45,554 nucleotides of DNA from assembly GCA_016935735.1 (NCBI GenBank), contig JAFGQK010000264.1, forward strand, positions 1 to 45,554, read 5' to 3'. Every line of letters begins with the position of its first letter. Within the stretch, counting starts at the first letter, position 1. The DNA comes from Spirochaetales bacterium (GTDB lineage Bacteria > Spirochaetota > Spirochaetia > SZUA-6 > JAFGRV01). This document shows positions 1 through 8,273 of this stretch, one piece after another. Below the pieces are notes generated by a model that saw only the letters and a program-made list of their open reading frames with translations, made no database searches and had not been told where the DNA came from. The translations under genes and the position numbers were made by a program.

Positions 1-153
1 GGATCCTTCCTGGATCTGATGTAATTACAGGTATAAATTATTTCCTGCTTCTCTTGATTTGGGTTGTGGGCGTAGCCAACGCTGTGGAATCGATGAAATC
101 TAAAGTTTCAAAAAAATCCAGGTACCGGGTTTGTATACTCACAAGAAAAAATC

Positions 154-181
154 TTGCAATTCAAGCTAAACCTGATATAAT
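154..181 (+). promoter_or_regulatory. Candidate sigma-70 promoter before the sensor kinase
   Basis: TTGCAA at 154-159 and a perfect TATAAT at 176-181 are separated by 16 bases. The expected transcription start (about 188) lies only a few bases before the ATG at 192, so the kinase mRNA would be almost leaderless. This matters because no Shine-Dalgarno sequence precedes that ATG. The region is AT-rich, so a chance match is possible. Confidence 0.35.
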
Positions 182-191
182 AAAAGCCAAA

Positions 192-1916
192 ATGGGAAAA
201 GGAAATTCAAACACAACAGACTCCGGCAGCCGGGTATATAAACTTAAAAAGGAATTACAGGTCTTAACCCAGCAGATCTCCAGCTATTCTCTTCGCGATT
301 TTGTACGGGTAGAATTCTTAAAATGTATTTCTGAAATGCTAAGAAACATAAGCGGATGTGATGAGATCGAGCTGTGGCTATTGAACTGGGATAAACAGCA
401 AGGCTTTGAAATAATCAGACATACAAAACAATCCTTTTTCTTTGAAATGAGTGCGGTTACCCTGGATAGAACCAGACACCTTGTTTCTTATTCAGAAACT
501 GATACAGATTTTGAACGGCTTTGTAAAAATATTATAAATGGCCATTTCAATCCGGCTTTACCTTTTTTTACCGATAAAGGTACTTTCTGGACAGGTAATC
601 CGGGGCACTTTATAAAAAGCGAAGAAAAAGATAAGGAACAGATTCATTATAACACATTCATACACAATAATGGTTGTTTATCCCTTGTCATAATTCCGCT
701 TATCATTGATAAAGAGAGAATCGGCCTATTTCAATTAAAAGACTGTAAAGAGAGTTTTTTCACAAAAAAGGAAATAGATTTATATGAAAACTTTTCCCAG
801 ACCCTGGGTGTATCATTAATAAATCAGCAAACCCACGCAGCGTTACGTGAAAGGGTAAAAGAACTCACCTGTATGTACGGCATTGCCCAATCAACTGGCC
901 TGGGGATTTCTATCAATGAGATTATGCAAAACACAGCGGAATTACTCCCGCAGGCTTGGCAATATCCAGATATTGCCCATGCCAGGATCGTTCTTGATGG
1001 GGATAGTTATACAAATCGGAATTTTGTTGCCGGGCACCAGAAACAAAGTGCGGATATTATGGTGAATTCAGAAAAGCGGGGCGTCGTAGAAATTACCTAT
1101 GCAGAAGAAAGAATCAAGATTGATGAAGGGCCATTTTTGAAAGAAGAACGGAACCTTATCGATAATGTGGCAAAGGCATTATCCCTGGTTATTGAGCAGA
1201 AACAAACAGAAAAGGATAAAGAACGGCTCCAGGAGCAGATCCGCCATGCAGACAGGTTGGCCACTATCGGACAGCTTGCAGCAGGTGTCGCCCATGAACT
1301 GAACGAGCCATTAGGAAACATATTGGGATTTGCCCAGCTCATTAGAAAACACGAAAACCTCCCCCAGCAGATAGAACAGGATCTGGAAAAGATTATTAAT
1401 GCCTCACTCCATGCAAGGGAAATTGTGAGGAAATTATTGATTTTCGCGCGACAGATGCCCACAAAAAAATCCAGAGTTAACCTGAACCAGTTGGTAGAAG
1501 ACGGACTCTACTTCCTTCAATCCAGGTGTGCCAAAGAAGGAGTTAGATTAACCCGGTTGCTGGATAAAAGTTTACCGGATATTTTTGTAGATTCGTCACA
1601 GGTAACCCAGGTACTGGTTAATCTTGTTGTCAATTCAGTGCAGGCGATGCCTGGTGGCGGTGAAGTGACTGTGCAGACCTTCGCAAGCGGTGACCATGTT
1701 GTCCTTATTATTAAAGATACCGGGGAAGGGATGAACGAACAGACATTAAAACAGATATTTCTTCCATTTTTTACAACAAAAGGGATTGGACAGGGGACCG
1801 GATTGGGTCTGGCTGTAGTACATGGAATCGTATTGTCACATGGCGGAACTATCAAGGTTGAGAGTGAAGTCGGCCGGGGTTCAAGGTTTGAAATCAGTTT
1901 ACCCTCTGTGAAATAA
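192..1916 (+). CDS. GAF-domain sensor histidine kinase
   Basis: Predicted cytoplasmic sensor kinase partnering the response regulator 16 bases downstream. From the ATG at 192 (about 574 residues) the order is: a short coiled region, a GAF-like sensor domain that begins at the SLRDFVRVEFL segment, a second shorter GAF-like segment, a HisKA dimerisation domain with H-box AAGVAHELNEPLGNILGF, and a HATPase_c domain with N box (NLVVNSVQAMPGG), G1 (DTGEGM), F box (FLPFFTTK) and G2 (GTGLGLAV). The true start is uncertain. The same frame is open to base 3 of the window, with a possible TTG at 54 and ATG at 93, and that extension encodes a hydrophobic segment (YFLLLLIWVVGVANAV). I chose 192 because the recognisable kinase begins just after it; no start has a good ribosome site. 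The stimulus is unknown. The genes ahead suggest redox or energy state (inference). Confidence 0.85.
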   Translation: MGKGNSNTTDSGSRVYKLKKELQVLTQQISSYSLRDFVRVEFLKCISEMLRNISGCDEIELWLLNWDKQQGFEIIRHTKQSFFFEMSAVTLDRTRHLVSYSETDTDFERLCKNIINGHFNPALPFFTDKGTFWTGNPGHFIKSEEKDKEQIHYNTFIHNNGCLSLVIIPLIIDKERIGLFQLKDCKESFFTKKEIDLYENFSQTLGVSLINQQTHAALRERVKELTCMYGIAQSTGLGISINEIMQNTAELLPQAWQYPDIAHARIVLDGDSYTNRNFVAGHQKQSADIMVNSEKRGVVEITYAEERIKIDEGPFLKEERNLIDNVAKALSLVIEQKQTEKDKERLQEQIRHADRLATIGQLAAGVAHELNEPLGNILGFAQLIRKHENLPQQIEQDLEKIINASLHAREIVRKLLIFARQMPTKKSRVNLNQLVEDGLYFLQSRCAKEGVRLTRLLDKSLPDIFVDSSQVTQVLVNLVVNSVQAMPGGGEVTVQTFASGDHVVLIIKDTGEGMNEQTLKQIFLPFFTTKGIGQGTGLGLAVVHGIVLSHGGTIKVESEVGRGSRFEISLPSVK

Positions 1917-1932
1917 GGGGTTTAAAGGAGAT

Positions 1933-3288
1933 ATGATGGACACGCGTTCTAAAAAAGAATCCATACTTGTTGTGGACGATGCGAAGGATACAGTAGAAAT
2001 TTTTAAAAGAAATCTTACATCGGAAGGATACCAGGTATTTACCGCTTATAGTGCAGTCGAGGCCATCAACATACTCGATACCGTTCATATTGATCTTGTG
2101 ATTACAGATATAAAAATGCCGGAAGTAAGCGGAACTGAACTAATAAGGCATATCCGTGAAAATTATAATTCCGTAGAAGTCGTTGTTATAACCGGTTATC
2201 CTTCAATTGAAGGAGCAGTAATGGCAGTGAAAACCGGTGCGGAAGATTATCTGGCCAAACCCTTTACAGATAATGAGCTTTTTACCATAGTACGTAGAAC
2301 CCTGGACAAACTTCACATGCGGAGGAATATACAGGAACAGTTTTATAAAAGGCAATCATCCCAATATGGACTCATTGGAAAATCTGAATCTATGAACATA
2401 GTATTTCATACAATAAATAAGGCAGCTTTAACCCCGGCAACAGTACTCATTTCAGGGGAAAGCGGGACCGGGAAAGAACTTGTGGCCAGGGCTATTCATT
2501 ACAGCAGCTCCCGGGCTTCAGCACCCTTTGTTCCTATAAATTGCGGCGGGATCCCGGAAACTCTCCTTGAAAGTGAGCTTTTTGGATATGTGAAGGGAGC
2601 CTTTACCGGTGCCTTTGAGTCACGGGCTGGTTTTTTTCAGACAGCAGATGGTGGGACGATTTTTCTTGATGAAATAAGTGAGACAAGTCCTGCAATGCAG
2701 GTAAAGCTTCTTCGTGTACTCCAGGATAAAGAAGTCTATATGATTTCTTCACGGCGCCCGCAAAAAGTAGATGTCAGAATTCTCGCCGCAACAAACAAGG
2801 ATCTTCATACACTTATGAAAAATGGAGTATTCAGGGAAGATCTTTTTTACAGGCTTAATGTCATATCGATAAACATCCCTTCTTTACGGGAGAGGGGAGA
2901 TGATATATTACTCCTCACCCGGTATTTTGCAGATAAGTATGCAAATCAATTAAATAAATCACCCAATGAATTTTCAGAAAAAGCCCTGCAAGTTTTAAAA
3001 GAATATTACTGGCCGGGAAATGTAAGGGAACTTGAAAATGTCATCCAGCGCCTTGTCGTGATGAATGAACATAGTGTGATTGATGTGCCTGATCTTCCTT
3101 CCTTGATGCGGTTTTCTGCCATGAAAAGCACCAGATTCAACCGGACCCTGGCAGAGGTGGAACTGGACTATATCCACAATGTTTTATCAATTGTAAATGG
3201 CAATAAAACCAGGGCCGCAGAAATCCTTGGGATAGACAGAAAAACATTACGTGAGAAATTAAGAATGGATAAGGAAACCTGGAAATAA
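1933..3288 (+). CDS. Sigma-54-dependent response regulator (NtrC family)
   Basis: Transcriptional activator that should be phosphorylated by the adjacent kinase and open sigma-54 promoters. Residues 1-125 are a receiver (acidic pair at 15-16, phospho-acceptor D59 in VITDIKMPE, K in LAKPF). A linker leads to the AAA+ domain with Walker A GESGTGKE (about 175), the sigma-54-contacting loop GAFTGA (222-227), Walker B GGTIFLDEI and the arginine-finger region. The C-terminus (about 405-451) is a Fis-type helix-turn-helix (GNKTRAAEILGIDRKTLREKL). All parts needed for sigma-54 activation are intact. It starts at ATG 1933 behind AAGGAGAT. Its gene directly precedes a sigma-54 promoter (3548-3563), and two more occur in the window (12551-12566, 24264-24279), so local targets are plausible but unproven. 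Confidence 0.95.
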   Translation: MMDTRSKKESILVVDDAKDTVEIFKRNLTSEGYQVFTAYSAVEAINILDTVHIDLVITDIKMPEVSGTELIRHIRENYNSVEVVVITGYPSIEGAVMAVKTGAEDYLAKPFTDNELFTIVRRTLDKLHMRRNIQEQFYKRQSSQYGLIGKSESMNIVFHTINKAALTPATVLISGESGTGKELVARAIHYSSSRASAPFVPINCGGIPETLLESELFGYVKGAFTGAFESRAGFFQTADGGTIFLDEISETSPAMQVKLLRVLQDKEVYMISSRRPQKVDVRILAATNKDLHTLMKNGVFREDLFYRLNVISINIPSLRERGDDILLLTRYFADKYANQLNKSPNEFSEKALQVLKEYYWPGNVRELENVIQRLVVMNEHSVIDVPDLPSLMRFSAMKSTRFNRTLAEVELDYIHNVLSIVNGNKTRAAEILGIDRKTLREKLRMDKETWK

Positions 3289-3343
3289 AAAAGGGTCAAA
3301 GGCAAGAGGTCATAGATTAGAATACCGGATCATTTTATATATG

Positions 3344-3360
3344 TGGGGAATATTTCCCCA
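3344..3360. promoter_or_regulatory. Perfect palindrome, candidate enhancer site
   Basis: TGGGGAATATTTCCCCA has perfect 7-base arms around TAT. It lies about 215-230 bases before the predicted sigma-54 start site, a distance at which NtrC-type activators can bind. It could instead be a weak terminator of the regulator gene that ends at 3288, but no T-run follows directly. Apart from this site, the palindrome at 3475-3490 and the promoter, I see nothing else in the 3289-3662 gap. Confidence 0.4.
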
Positions 3361-3474
3361 ATGATTCAATTTTACCCACTTTTTTTCTATATATTGTGTT
3401 ATTTTTCCAATAAATAAATCGAATTCAGTCCCTTAAAAGTACTCCCGAATAGAATTTATTAGATTTTCTTAAAG

Positions 3475-3490
3475 TATTTATTAATAAATA
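3475..3490. promoter_or_regulatory. AT-rich palindrome inside a larger inverted repeat
   Basis: TATTTATTAATAAATA is a perfect 16-base palindrome flanked by ATAGAAT (3449-3455) and its complement ATTCTAT (3494-3500). It sits about 84-99 bases upstream of the predicted sigma-54 start, where activator or DNA-bending protein sites usually lie. The AT-richness makes chance symmetry more likely. Confidence 0.3.
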
Positions 3491-3547
3491 TTGATTCTAT
3501 AGCGATTTTTGCTTGTTTTTATACATTTTTTTAAACACAAACATTGT

Positions 3548-3563
3548 TGGCATATTTTTTGCT
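3548..3563 (+). promoter_or_regulatory. Sigma-54 (-24/-12) promoter
   Basis: TGGCATATTTTTTGCT matches the TGGCAC-N5-TTGCW consensus. The GG (3549-3550) and GC (3561-3562) are exactly 12 bases apart. The predicted start is near 3574, about 90 bases before the Cys-rich protein gene. It lies 260 bases after the gene for a sigma-54 activator, so control by that regulator is the natural hypothesis. Whether transcription continues into the electron-transfer operon depends on the hairpin at 4038-4087. Confidence 0.8.
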
Positions 3564-3662
3564 TATAGTAGATGTATGAATCTCACATTAAACATTTAAT
3601 AAAAGAGAATCTTTGAGTGAGGTGTAATGGTAATAGTAATAACGACAGGGAAGGAATTTTAT

Positions 3663-3971
3663 ATGTCCGAAATGAATGATTATAAAGGGCTCTGTTCAAC
3701 ATGTGCCCTTGCAGACACATGCACATATCAGAGGAATCAGAAAGAAATAATATGGCAATGTGAGGAGTTTTCAGAAAGGACTTCCCCGGACATAGATTTA
3801 TACAGTGGGAAAAAAACAGTAAAAGCAGCCACGATAACCGGCCAAAAACGTACAGAGAGTGAAGAGGAGCTAATTGTATATAAGGGATTGTGTGTTAATT
3901 GTGAGAATAGAAACGTATGCAAAGAGGAAATCGTCGAAGGGGGTATCTGGCATTGTGAGAATTATGAATAG
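3663..3971 (+). CDS. Small protein with two tandem Cys-rich modules
   Basis: A 102-residue protein with two copies of the same module: YKGLCSTCALADTC followed by WQCEEF, and YKGLCVNCENRNVC followed by WHCENYE. Each has the spacing C-x2-C-x5-C-x(~11)-C, which suggests a zinc or Fe-S binding knuckle. Modules of this look occur in small proteins of anaerobes (from memory), but I know no assigned function. I chose ATG 3663 because GGAAGGA lies 7 bases upstream and the module starts soon after; ATG 3627 in the same frame would add 12 residues. It is the first gene after the sigma-54 promoter and precedes the electron-transfer operon by about 170 bases, which hints at a metal- or redox-related accessory role (inference). 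Confidence 0.8.
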   Translation: MSEMNDYKGLCSTCALADTCTYQRNQKEIIWQCEEFSERTSPDIDLYSGKKTVKAATITGQKRTESEEELIVYKGLCVNCENRNVCKEEIVEGGIWHCENYE

Positions 3972-4037
3972 GAGAACCAATATAAAAATCGATAAGCATT
4001 AGATTCCTTTGGGATATGATGCATATCTTCCTGAATA

Positions 4038-4087
4038 AGGCGTCTTCTACCTGATAACCGGTAATTCGGTTGTCAGGTGGAAAGCCT
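4038..4087 (+). promoter_or_regulatory. Strong RNA hairpin in the leader of the electron-transfer operon
   Basis: The arms 4047-4060 (CTACCTGATAACCG) and 4067-4080 (CGGTTGTCAGGTGG) pair over 14 positions around a 6-base loop. Two of the pairs are G-U, which form in RNA but not in a DNA palindrome. AGGC (4038-4041) and GCCT (4084-4087) extend the stem across an internal loop. No uninterrupted T-run follows, only TATTTATTATT, so it may be a leaky terminator, a processing/stability element or an attenuator between the Cys-rich gene and the NuoE-like gene. Confidence 0.5.
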
Positions 4088-4138
4088 ATTTATTATTAAT
4101 AATTTTAGAAGCAGGACGTCTATGTATGGAGATGAGTT

Positions 4139-4993
4139 ATGGAAAACAATAATTTAATGACATTATTGGAAAAAACGGATATGGCAAAAGGCAGACTTAT
4201 TTCTGTGCTGGAAAAAATACAGACTATGTATGGGTATCTTCCAGAAGATGTATTAAGGACCTTGTCGGATAAAACCGGTCATTCCCTGGTTGACATCTAC
4301 GGTGTTGCAACTTTTTACAGGGCATTCAGCCTTAAACCAAGAGGGAAACATCTTGTCCTGGTTTGTCTTGGTACAGCATGTCATGTCCGGGGTGCCCGGA
4401 AGATAGCGGAAGAATTTCAGCAGCTTCTGGGAATAAATGCAGGTGAAACTACACCCGACAAAGAGTTTACCATAGAGACGGTCAATTGTCTTGGTGCCTG
4501 TGCCCTGGGACCGACTGTTGTTGTGGACGGTCATTACTTTTCACATGTTACAGTGAAGAAGGTAAGAGGGATTATCAATAAAACGCTGGAGGGTCTGGAT
4601 ACGATAGATATTAAAACAGATAAAAGGATATTTCCGGTAAAGGTGTGCTGTTCCGTTTGCAGACAAAGCCTTCTGGATTCTTCGTATCTTATCGATGGGT
4701 ATCCTTCTATCCATTTGAACAGGGCTTATAATGGTAAGAGGGGATGGTTCAGGCTGTCTTCACTCTATGGCAGTTTTAATTCCGCATCAGAGTTTGAAAT
4801 TTCTCCTGATTCATTATATTCCTTATATTGTCCGCATTGTAAGAAAGAACTTCTTGAGGTATCGCAATGTCCTGAATGCAATGCACCCATGGCATCCATG
4901 TTGATTAAAAATGAATGTACCATAGAGGTTTGTACACGGTCGGGGTGCAGGGGGCATATGATGAATTTGAATCAAATCAATATTACAGAATAA
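4139..4993 (+). CDS. NuoE-like [2Fe-2S] subunit with C-terminal zinc ribbon
   Basis: Thioredoxin-like [2Fe-2S] subunit of an NADH-oxidising complex (NuoE/HndA/HydC family). Residues 1-155 hold the family fold, including GVATFYRAF and cluster ligands C76, C81 (C-x4-C) and C117, C121 (C-x3-C). Residues about 165-284 are an added Cys-rich domain (CCSVC, CPHC, CPEC and later single Cys), probably a zinc ribbon. The total of 284 residues is longer than classical NuoE (about 160). GGAGATGA lies just before the ATG. It is the first gene of a tight operon, with the NuoF-like gene starting 13 bases after its stop. It should pass electrons between the NuoF-like flavin site and the Fe-S chain. Confidence 0.93.
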   Translation: MENNNLMTLLEKTDMAKGRLISVLEKIQTMYGYLPEDVLRTLSDKTGHSLVDIYGVATFYRAFSLKPRGKHLVLVCLGTACHVRGARKIAEEFQQLLGINAGETTPDKEFTIETVNCLGACALGPTVVVDGHYFSHVTVKKVRGIINKTLEGLDTIDIKTDKRIFPVKVCCSVCRQSLLDSSYLIDGYPSIHLNRAYNGKRGWFRLSSLYGSFNSASEFEISPDSLYSLYCPHCKKELLEVSQCPECNAPMASMLIKNECTIEVCTRSGCRGHMMNLNQINITE

Positions 4994-5006
4994 GGAAAAA
5001 TGTTAC

Positions 5007-8000
5007 ATGAAAGCTCTTAAAAATACAGTTGATTTTGAAAAATACCGTGAAAAAATTTTAGCTCGTATTAATACTAAGAGACCCTGTATTGTGATTTGTG
5101 CAGGTACAGGAGGTCTTGCAAGCGGATCGAACAATCTTATCCGTATTATTAAAAAGCAGATAGTGGAACGCGGACTTTATGACAGTATTTCTCTCAGGAT
5201 TACTGGTTGCCTGGGATTCTGTGAGATGGATCCTTTTATCATAGTTGAACCAGGATTCAATTTATATCCGAAACTTAAGATGGAAGATGTCCCCAGGATT
5301 ATTGACGCTGCAATAAAAGGAGAAATTATCGAGGATCTCCTTTACAGGGAACCTGGATCTACAACAAAATGTATGACGGAACAGGAAATCCCGTTTTTTA
5401 AAGGACAGACCAGGGTTATTCTTGGCTACAATCAGCTTCTTGATCCAATAAGGATCACAGATTATATAAAAAATGGAGGTTATGCAGCCCTTGAAAAGAT
5501 ACTGGCAAATCCGGACCCGGATTGGATTATAGGCGAGGTTTTAAAATCAAAACTAAGGGGACGCGGGGGAGCCGGATTCCCAACAGGGAAAAAGTGGGAA
5601 TTCGCACGAAAAGCGGATAATAGCACAGGGAAAAAATATATTGTATGCAATGCAGATGAGGGAGATCCAGGGGCTTATATGGACCGAAGCATTCTGGAGG
5701 GAAATCCTTATGCAGTTTTAGAAGGGATCATCATCGCGGGAATAGCAATTGGTGCAAGTAATGGTATTATTTATGTCCGCAGTGAATATCCCCTGGCTAT
5801 TAAACACGCTGCATTGGCAATACGAGAAACCCGGAACCTTGGACTGCTGGGGAGAAATATTCTCGGTAAAGGAATCGACTTTGATATAGAAATTTTTCGG
5901 GGAGCTGGTGCTTTTGTCTGTGGTGAGGAAACCGCACTTATAAAATCCATAGAAGGGAAGATGGGTGAACCCCGCCAGCGTCCGCCATATCCTATTGCAA
6001 AGGGGATTTTCGGCCATCCAACCTGCATCAACAATGTGGAGACACTGGCAAATATTTCATATATCATTAATAAAGGTGCAGATGAATATAGAAGACTCGG
6101 TACGGAAAACAATACCGGGACTAAGATATTTTCATTAGTGGGCAAGATCAAGAATACTGGTCTTGTCGAAGTTCCGCTGGGTATACCAATAAGAAAAGTT
6201 GTCTATGAAATTGGCGGCGGCTCTGTCGGAAAGACAAAAATCAAGGCGATCCAGACAGGGGGACCGTCAGGGGGATGTATCCCTGCTTCCATGTTCGATC
6301 TCCCTATAGATTATGACAACCTCTCAAAAGCAGGTTCTATCATGGGATCCGGCGGGATGATCGTCATGGATGAAAATACATGTATGGTGGATGTTGCCAG
6401 ATATTTTATGAGTTTTTTAAAAGATGAGTCCTGCGGTAAATGCTTCACCTGCCGTAAAGGAACCCAGCGTATGTATGAAATCCTGGACGATATTTCAAAA
6501 GGGAAGGGCAGTCCTGAGCAGCTTGGTCTGCTTGAAGAACTTGCACAGGTGGTAAAGGATACCACCATGTGCGGACTTGGGCAGACAGCCTCGAATCCTG
6601 TATTAAGTACCTTACGTTATTTCCGTCATGAATATGAACGGCATATTATAGAAAAGAAATGCGATGCTTTTGTATGCAAGGAATTGGTCGGGGCTCCCTG
6701 CAATGCAGCATGCCCACTGGACACCGAGCCCTGGCGGTATATTGCGCATATCGAAAAAGGTGAATACGAAGAAGCCTACAAGGTGATAAGGTCAGCCAAT
6801 CCTTTCCCATCGATATGTGCCCGGGTTTGTGACCGTAAATGCGAACATAGATGTAATCTTGGCGTAAGCGGCGGCGAAGCGATTGCGATCCGGTCCTTGA
6901 AAAGATTCATCACCGACAGGGTAGATCCTTCAGTCTATAAACCGGTAAGGAAAGAGAGAAATGGCACAGGTATACCCAGGATTGCAGTCATCGGAGCCGG
7001 TCCGGCAGGCCTTTCTGCAGCCCATTATCTTTCACTTGCAGGATACGAAGTCACTGTTTTTGAGGCTGAAAATGAACCCGGTGGAATGCTTACCTGTTCT
7101 ATCCCACCTTACCGTCTTCCACGGGATGTGGTGAGCAAAGAAATACAATCCCTCCTGGATTCACATATAAAACTTAAATGTGGAAATGTGCTGGGCATGG
7201 ATATGACGATTGATGAGTTGTTCAACGATGGTTTTAAAGTGGTCTTTCTTGCCATGGGTGCACATTCGAGTTGGCCACTGAATCTTAAGGGAGAAAACGT
7301 GAAAGGGGTGTATACATCGATAGATTTTCTGAAAGCCTTTAACCTCTGGGAAGAGGAGTATGCATATGGGCATGTCGGGATTATTGGCGGGGGTAATTCG
7401 GCTGTTGATGCAGCGCGTGTAGCCCTTCGTCAAAAACGGGTGGAACAAGTCACTCTTTTTTACCGCAGAACACGTGATGAGATGCCTGCGTACGAAGAAG
7501 AGATCGAAGCTGCCATGGAAGAAGGAGTGACAATCAAAACCCTGGTATCACCGGTAAAGATCCATGCCAGGCAGGAAGAGATCGAGGCAGCCCTGAAAGA
7601 AGGAGTGGAACTGGAAACATTGGTTTCACCAGTAAAGATATACTCTGAAAAAGGCCGCCTTGTTGGAATAGAATGTATCAGAAACAAACTGGGCGATGTA
7701 GATGCGAGCGGCCGGCGTACACCGATTCCCGTGCCGGGAACTGAATTCCGGGTGCCGCTGGATATGCTGATTGTGGCAATCGGGGAACGGCCCCAGAGTA
7801 CCTGCCTGACTTCAATGGGTATTAATATAGATAAAAACGGGAGGGTTTGTGTGGATATGGATACACTCTGTACGTCACGCGATGGTGTTTTTGCAGCCGG
7901 CGACCTGGTGACAGGACCGAACACGGTCGTAGATGCAATAGCGGCGGGGAAACGGGGAGCAAAAATTATCGATCGGTATCTGCAAAACAAAGGATTAAAA

Positions 8001-8273
8001 GAACCAGACCGCATAACACTCCCTGATTTTTATATAGAACCTGCTCTTGTAAGTGATGAAGAGTTTGAAAAAGCGGTAAGAATAATTCCCGCTGTACTCC
8101 CGGTTGAAAAAAGAAAAAAGAACTTTATGGAAGTGGAAATGCCCTTAACACCCGAACAGGCGAAACAGGAAGCCCGGCGATGCCTGCGATGTGATCTGGA
8201 GTTTACACAGAAAAGAGCTGAAAAGAATAAAGAACAGGGCGGATGTAAAAAAACAGGAGAAAAAATACTATGA
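5007..8273 (+). CDS. Fused NuoF-like NADH dehydrogenase and GltD/NfnB-like NAD(P)H oxidoreductase
   Basis: A 1088-residue, two-flavin soluble enzyme. Residues 1-120 are a thioredoxin-like ferredoxin domain (C31, C68, C72; the expected fourth ligand is G36). Residues 150-540 are the NuoF core with FMN/NADH motifs (LRGRGGAGFPTGKKW, CNADEGDPGAYMDR), SLBB and the [4Fe-4S] site (ESCGKCFTCRKGT plus a later C in TTMCGLGQ). Residues 550-640 are the GltD-type Fe-S domain (GAPCNAACPLDTEPW, CARVCDRKCEHRC). Then come FAD-binding (VIGAGPAGLSAAHYLSLAG) and NAD(P)-binding (GIIGGGNSAVDAARVA) folds and AAGDLVTGP. A C-terminal CLRC motif closes the chain. Residues 831-882 contain a 26-residue tandem duplication. 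The stop overlaps the next ATG. The combination matches NuoF + NfnB-type modules of electron-bifurcating transhydrogenases (inference); Fe-S and flavin content need biochemistry. Confidence 0.93.
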   Translation: MKALKNTVDFEKYREKILARINTKRPCIVICAGTGGLASGSNNLIRIIKKQIVERGLYDSISLRITGCLGFCEMDPFIIVEPGFNLYPKLKMEDVPRIIDAAIKGEIIEDLLYREPGSTTKCMTEQEIPFFKGQTRVILGYNQLLDPIRITDYIKNGGYAALEKILANPDPDWIIGEVLKSKLRGRGGAGFPTGKKWEFARKADNSTGKKYIVCNADEGDPGAYMDRSILEGNPYAVLEGIIIAGIAIGASNGIIYVRSEYPLAIKHAALAIRETRNLGLLGRNILGKGIDFDIEIFRGAGAFVCGEETALIKSIEGKMGEPRQRPPYPIAKGIFGHPTCINNVETLANISYIINKGADEYRRLGTENNTGTKIFSLVGKIKNTGLVEVPLGIPIRKVVYEIGGGSVGKTKIKAIQTGGPSGGCIPASMFDLPIDYDNLSKAGSIMGSGGMIVMDENTCMVDVARYFMSFLKDESCGKCFTCRKGTQRMYEILDDISKGKGSPEQLGLLEELAQVVKDTTMCGLGQTASNPVLSTLRYFRHEYERHIIEKKCDAFVCKELVGAPCNAACPLDTEPWRYIAHIEKGEYEEAYKVIRSANPFPSICARVCDRKCEHRCNLGVSGGEAIAIRSLKRFITDRVDPSVYKPVRKERNGTGIPRIAVIGAGPAGLSAAHYLSLAGYEVTVFEAENEPGGMLTCSIPPYRLPRDVVSKEIQSLLDSHIKLKCGNVLGMDMTIDELFNDGFKVVFLAMGAHSSWPLNLKGENVKGVYTSIDFLKAFNLWEEEYAYGHVGIIGGGNSAVDAARVALRQKRVEQVTLFYRRTRDEMPAYEEEIEAAMEEGVTIKTLVSPVKIHARQEEIEAALKEGVELETLVSPVKIYSEKGRLVGIECIRNKLGDVDASGRRTPIPVPGTEFRVPLDMLIVAIGERPQSTCLTSMGINIDKNGRVCVDMDTLCTSRDGVFAAGDLVTGPNTVVDAIAAGKRGAKIIDRYLQNKGLKEPDRITLPDFYIEPALVSDEEFEKAVRIIPAVLPVEKRKKNFMEVEMPLTPEQAKQEARRCLRCDLEFTQKRAEKNKEQGGCKKTGEKIL
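7497..7652 (+). repeat. In-frame 78-base tandem duplication within the NuoF-GltD fusion
   Basis: Bases 7497-7574 and 7575-7652 are two diverged copies of one 78-base unit. Both begin GAAGAGATCGA and both encode EEIEAA-x2-EGV...LVSPVKI. The repeat adds 26 residues to the NAD(P)-binding domain. Members of the GltD family normally have this segment once (family knowledge). Confidence 0.85.

Noticed and set aside
7460..8014. 184-codon antisense ORF inside the NuoF-GltD gene
   Set aside because: Ser/Arg/Pro-rich composition is what the reverse of a codon-biased gene gives; no ribosome site or domain.
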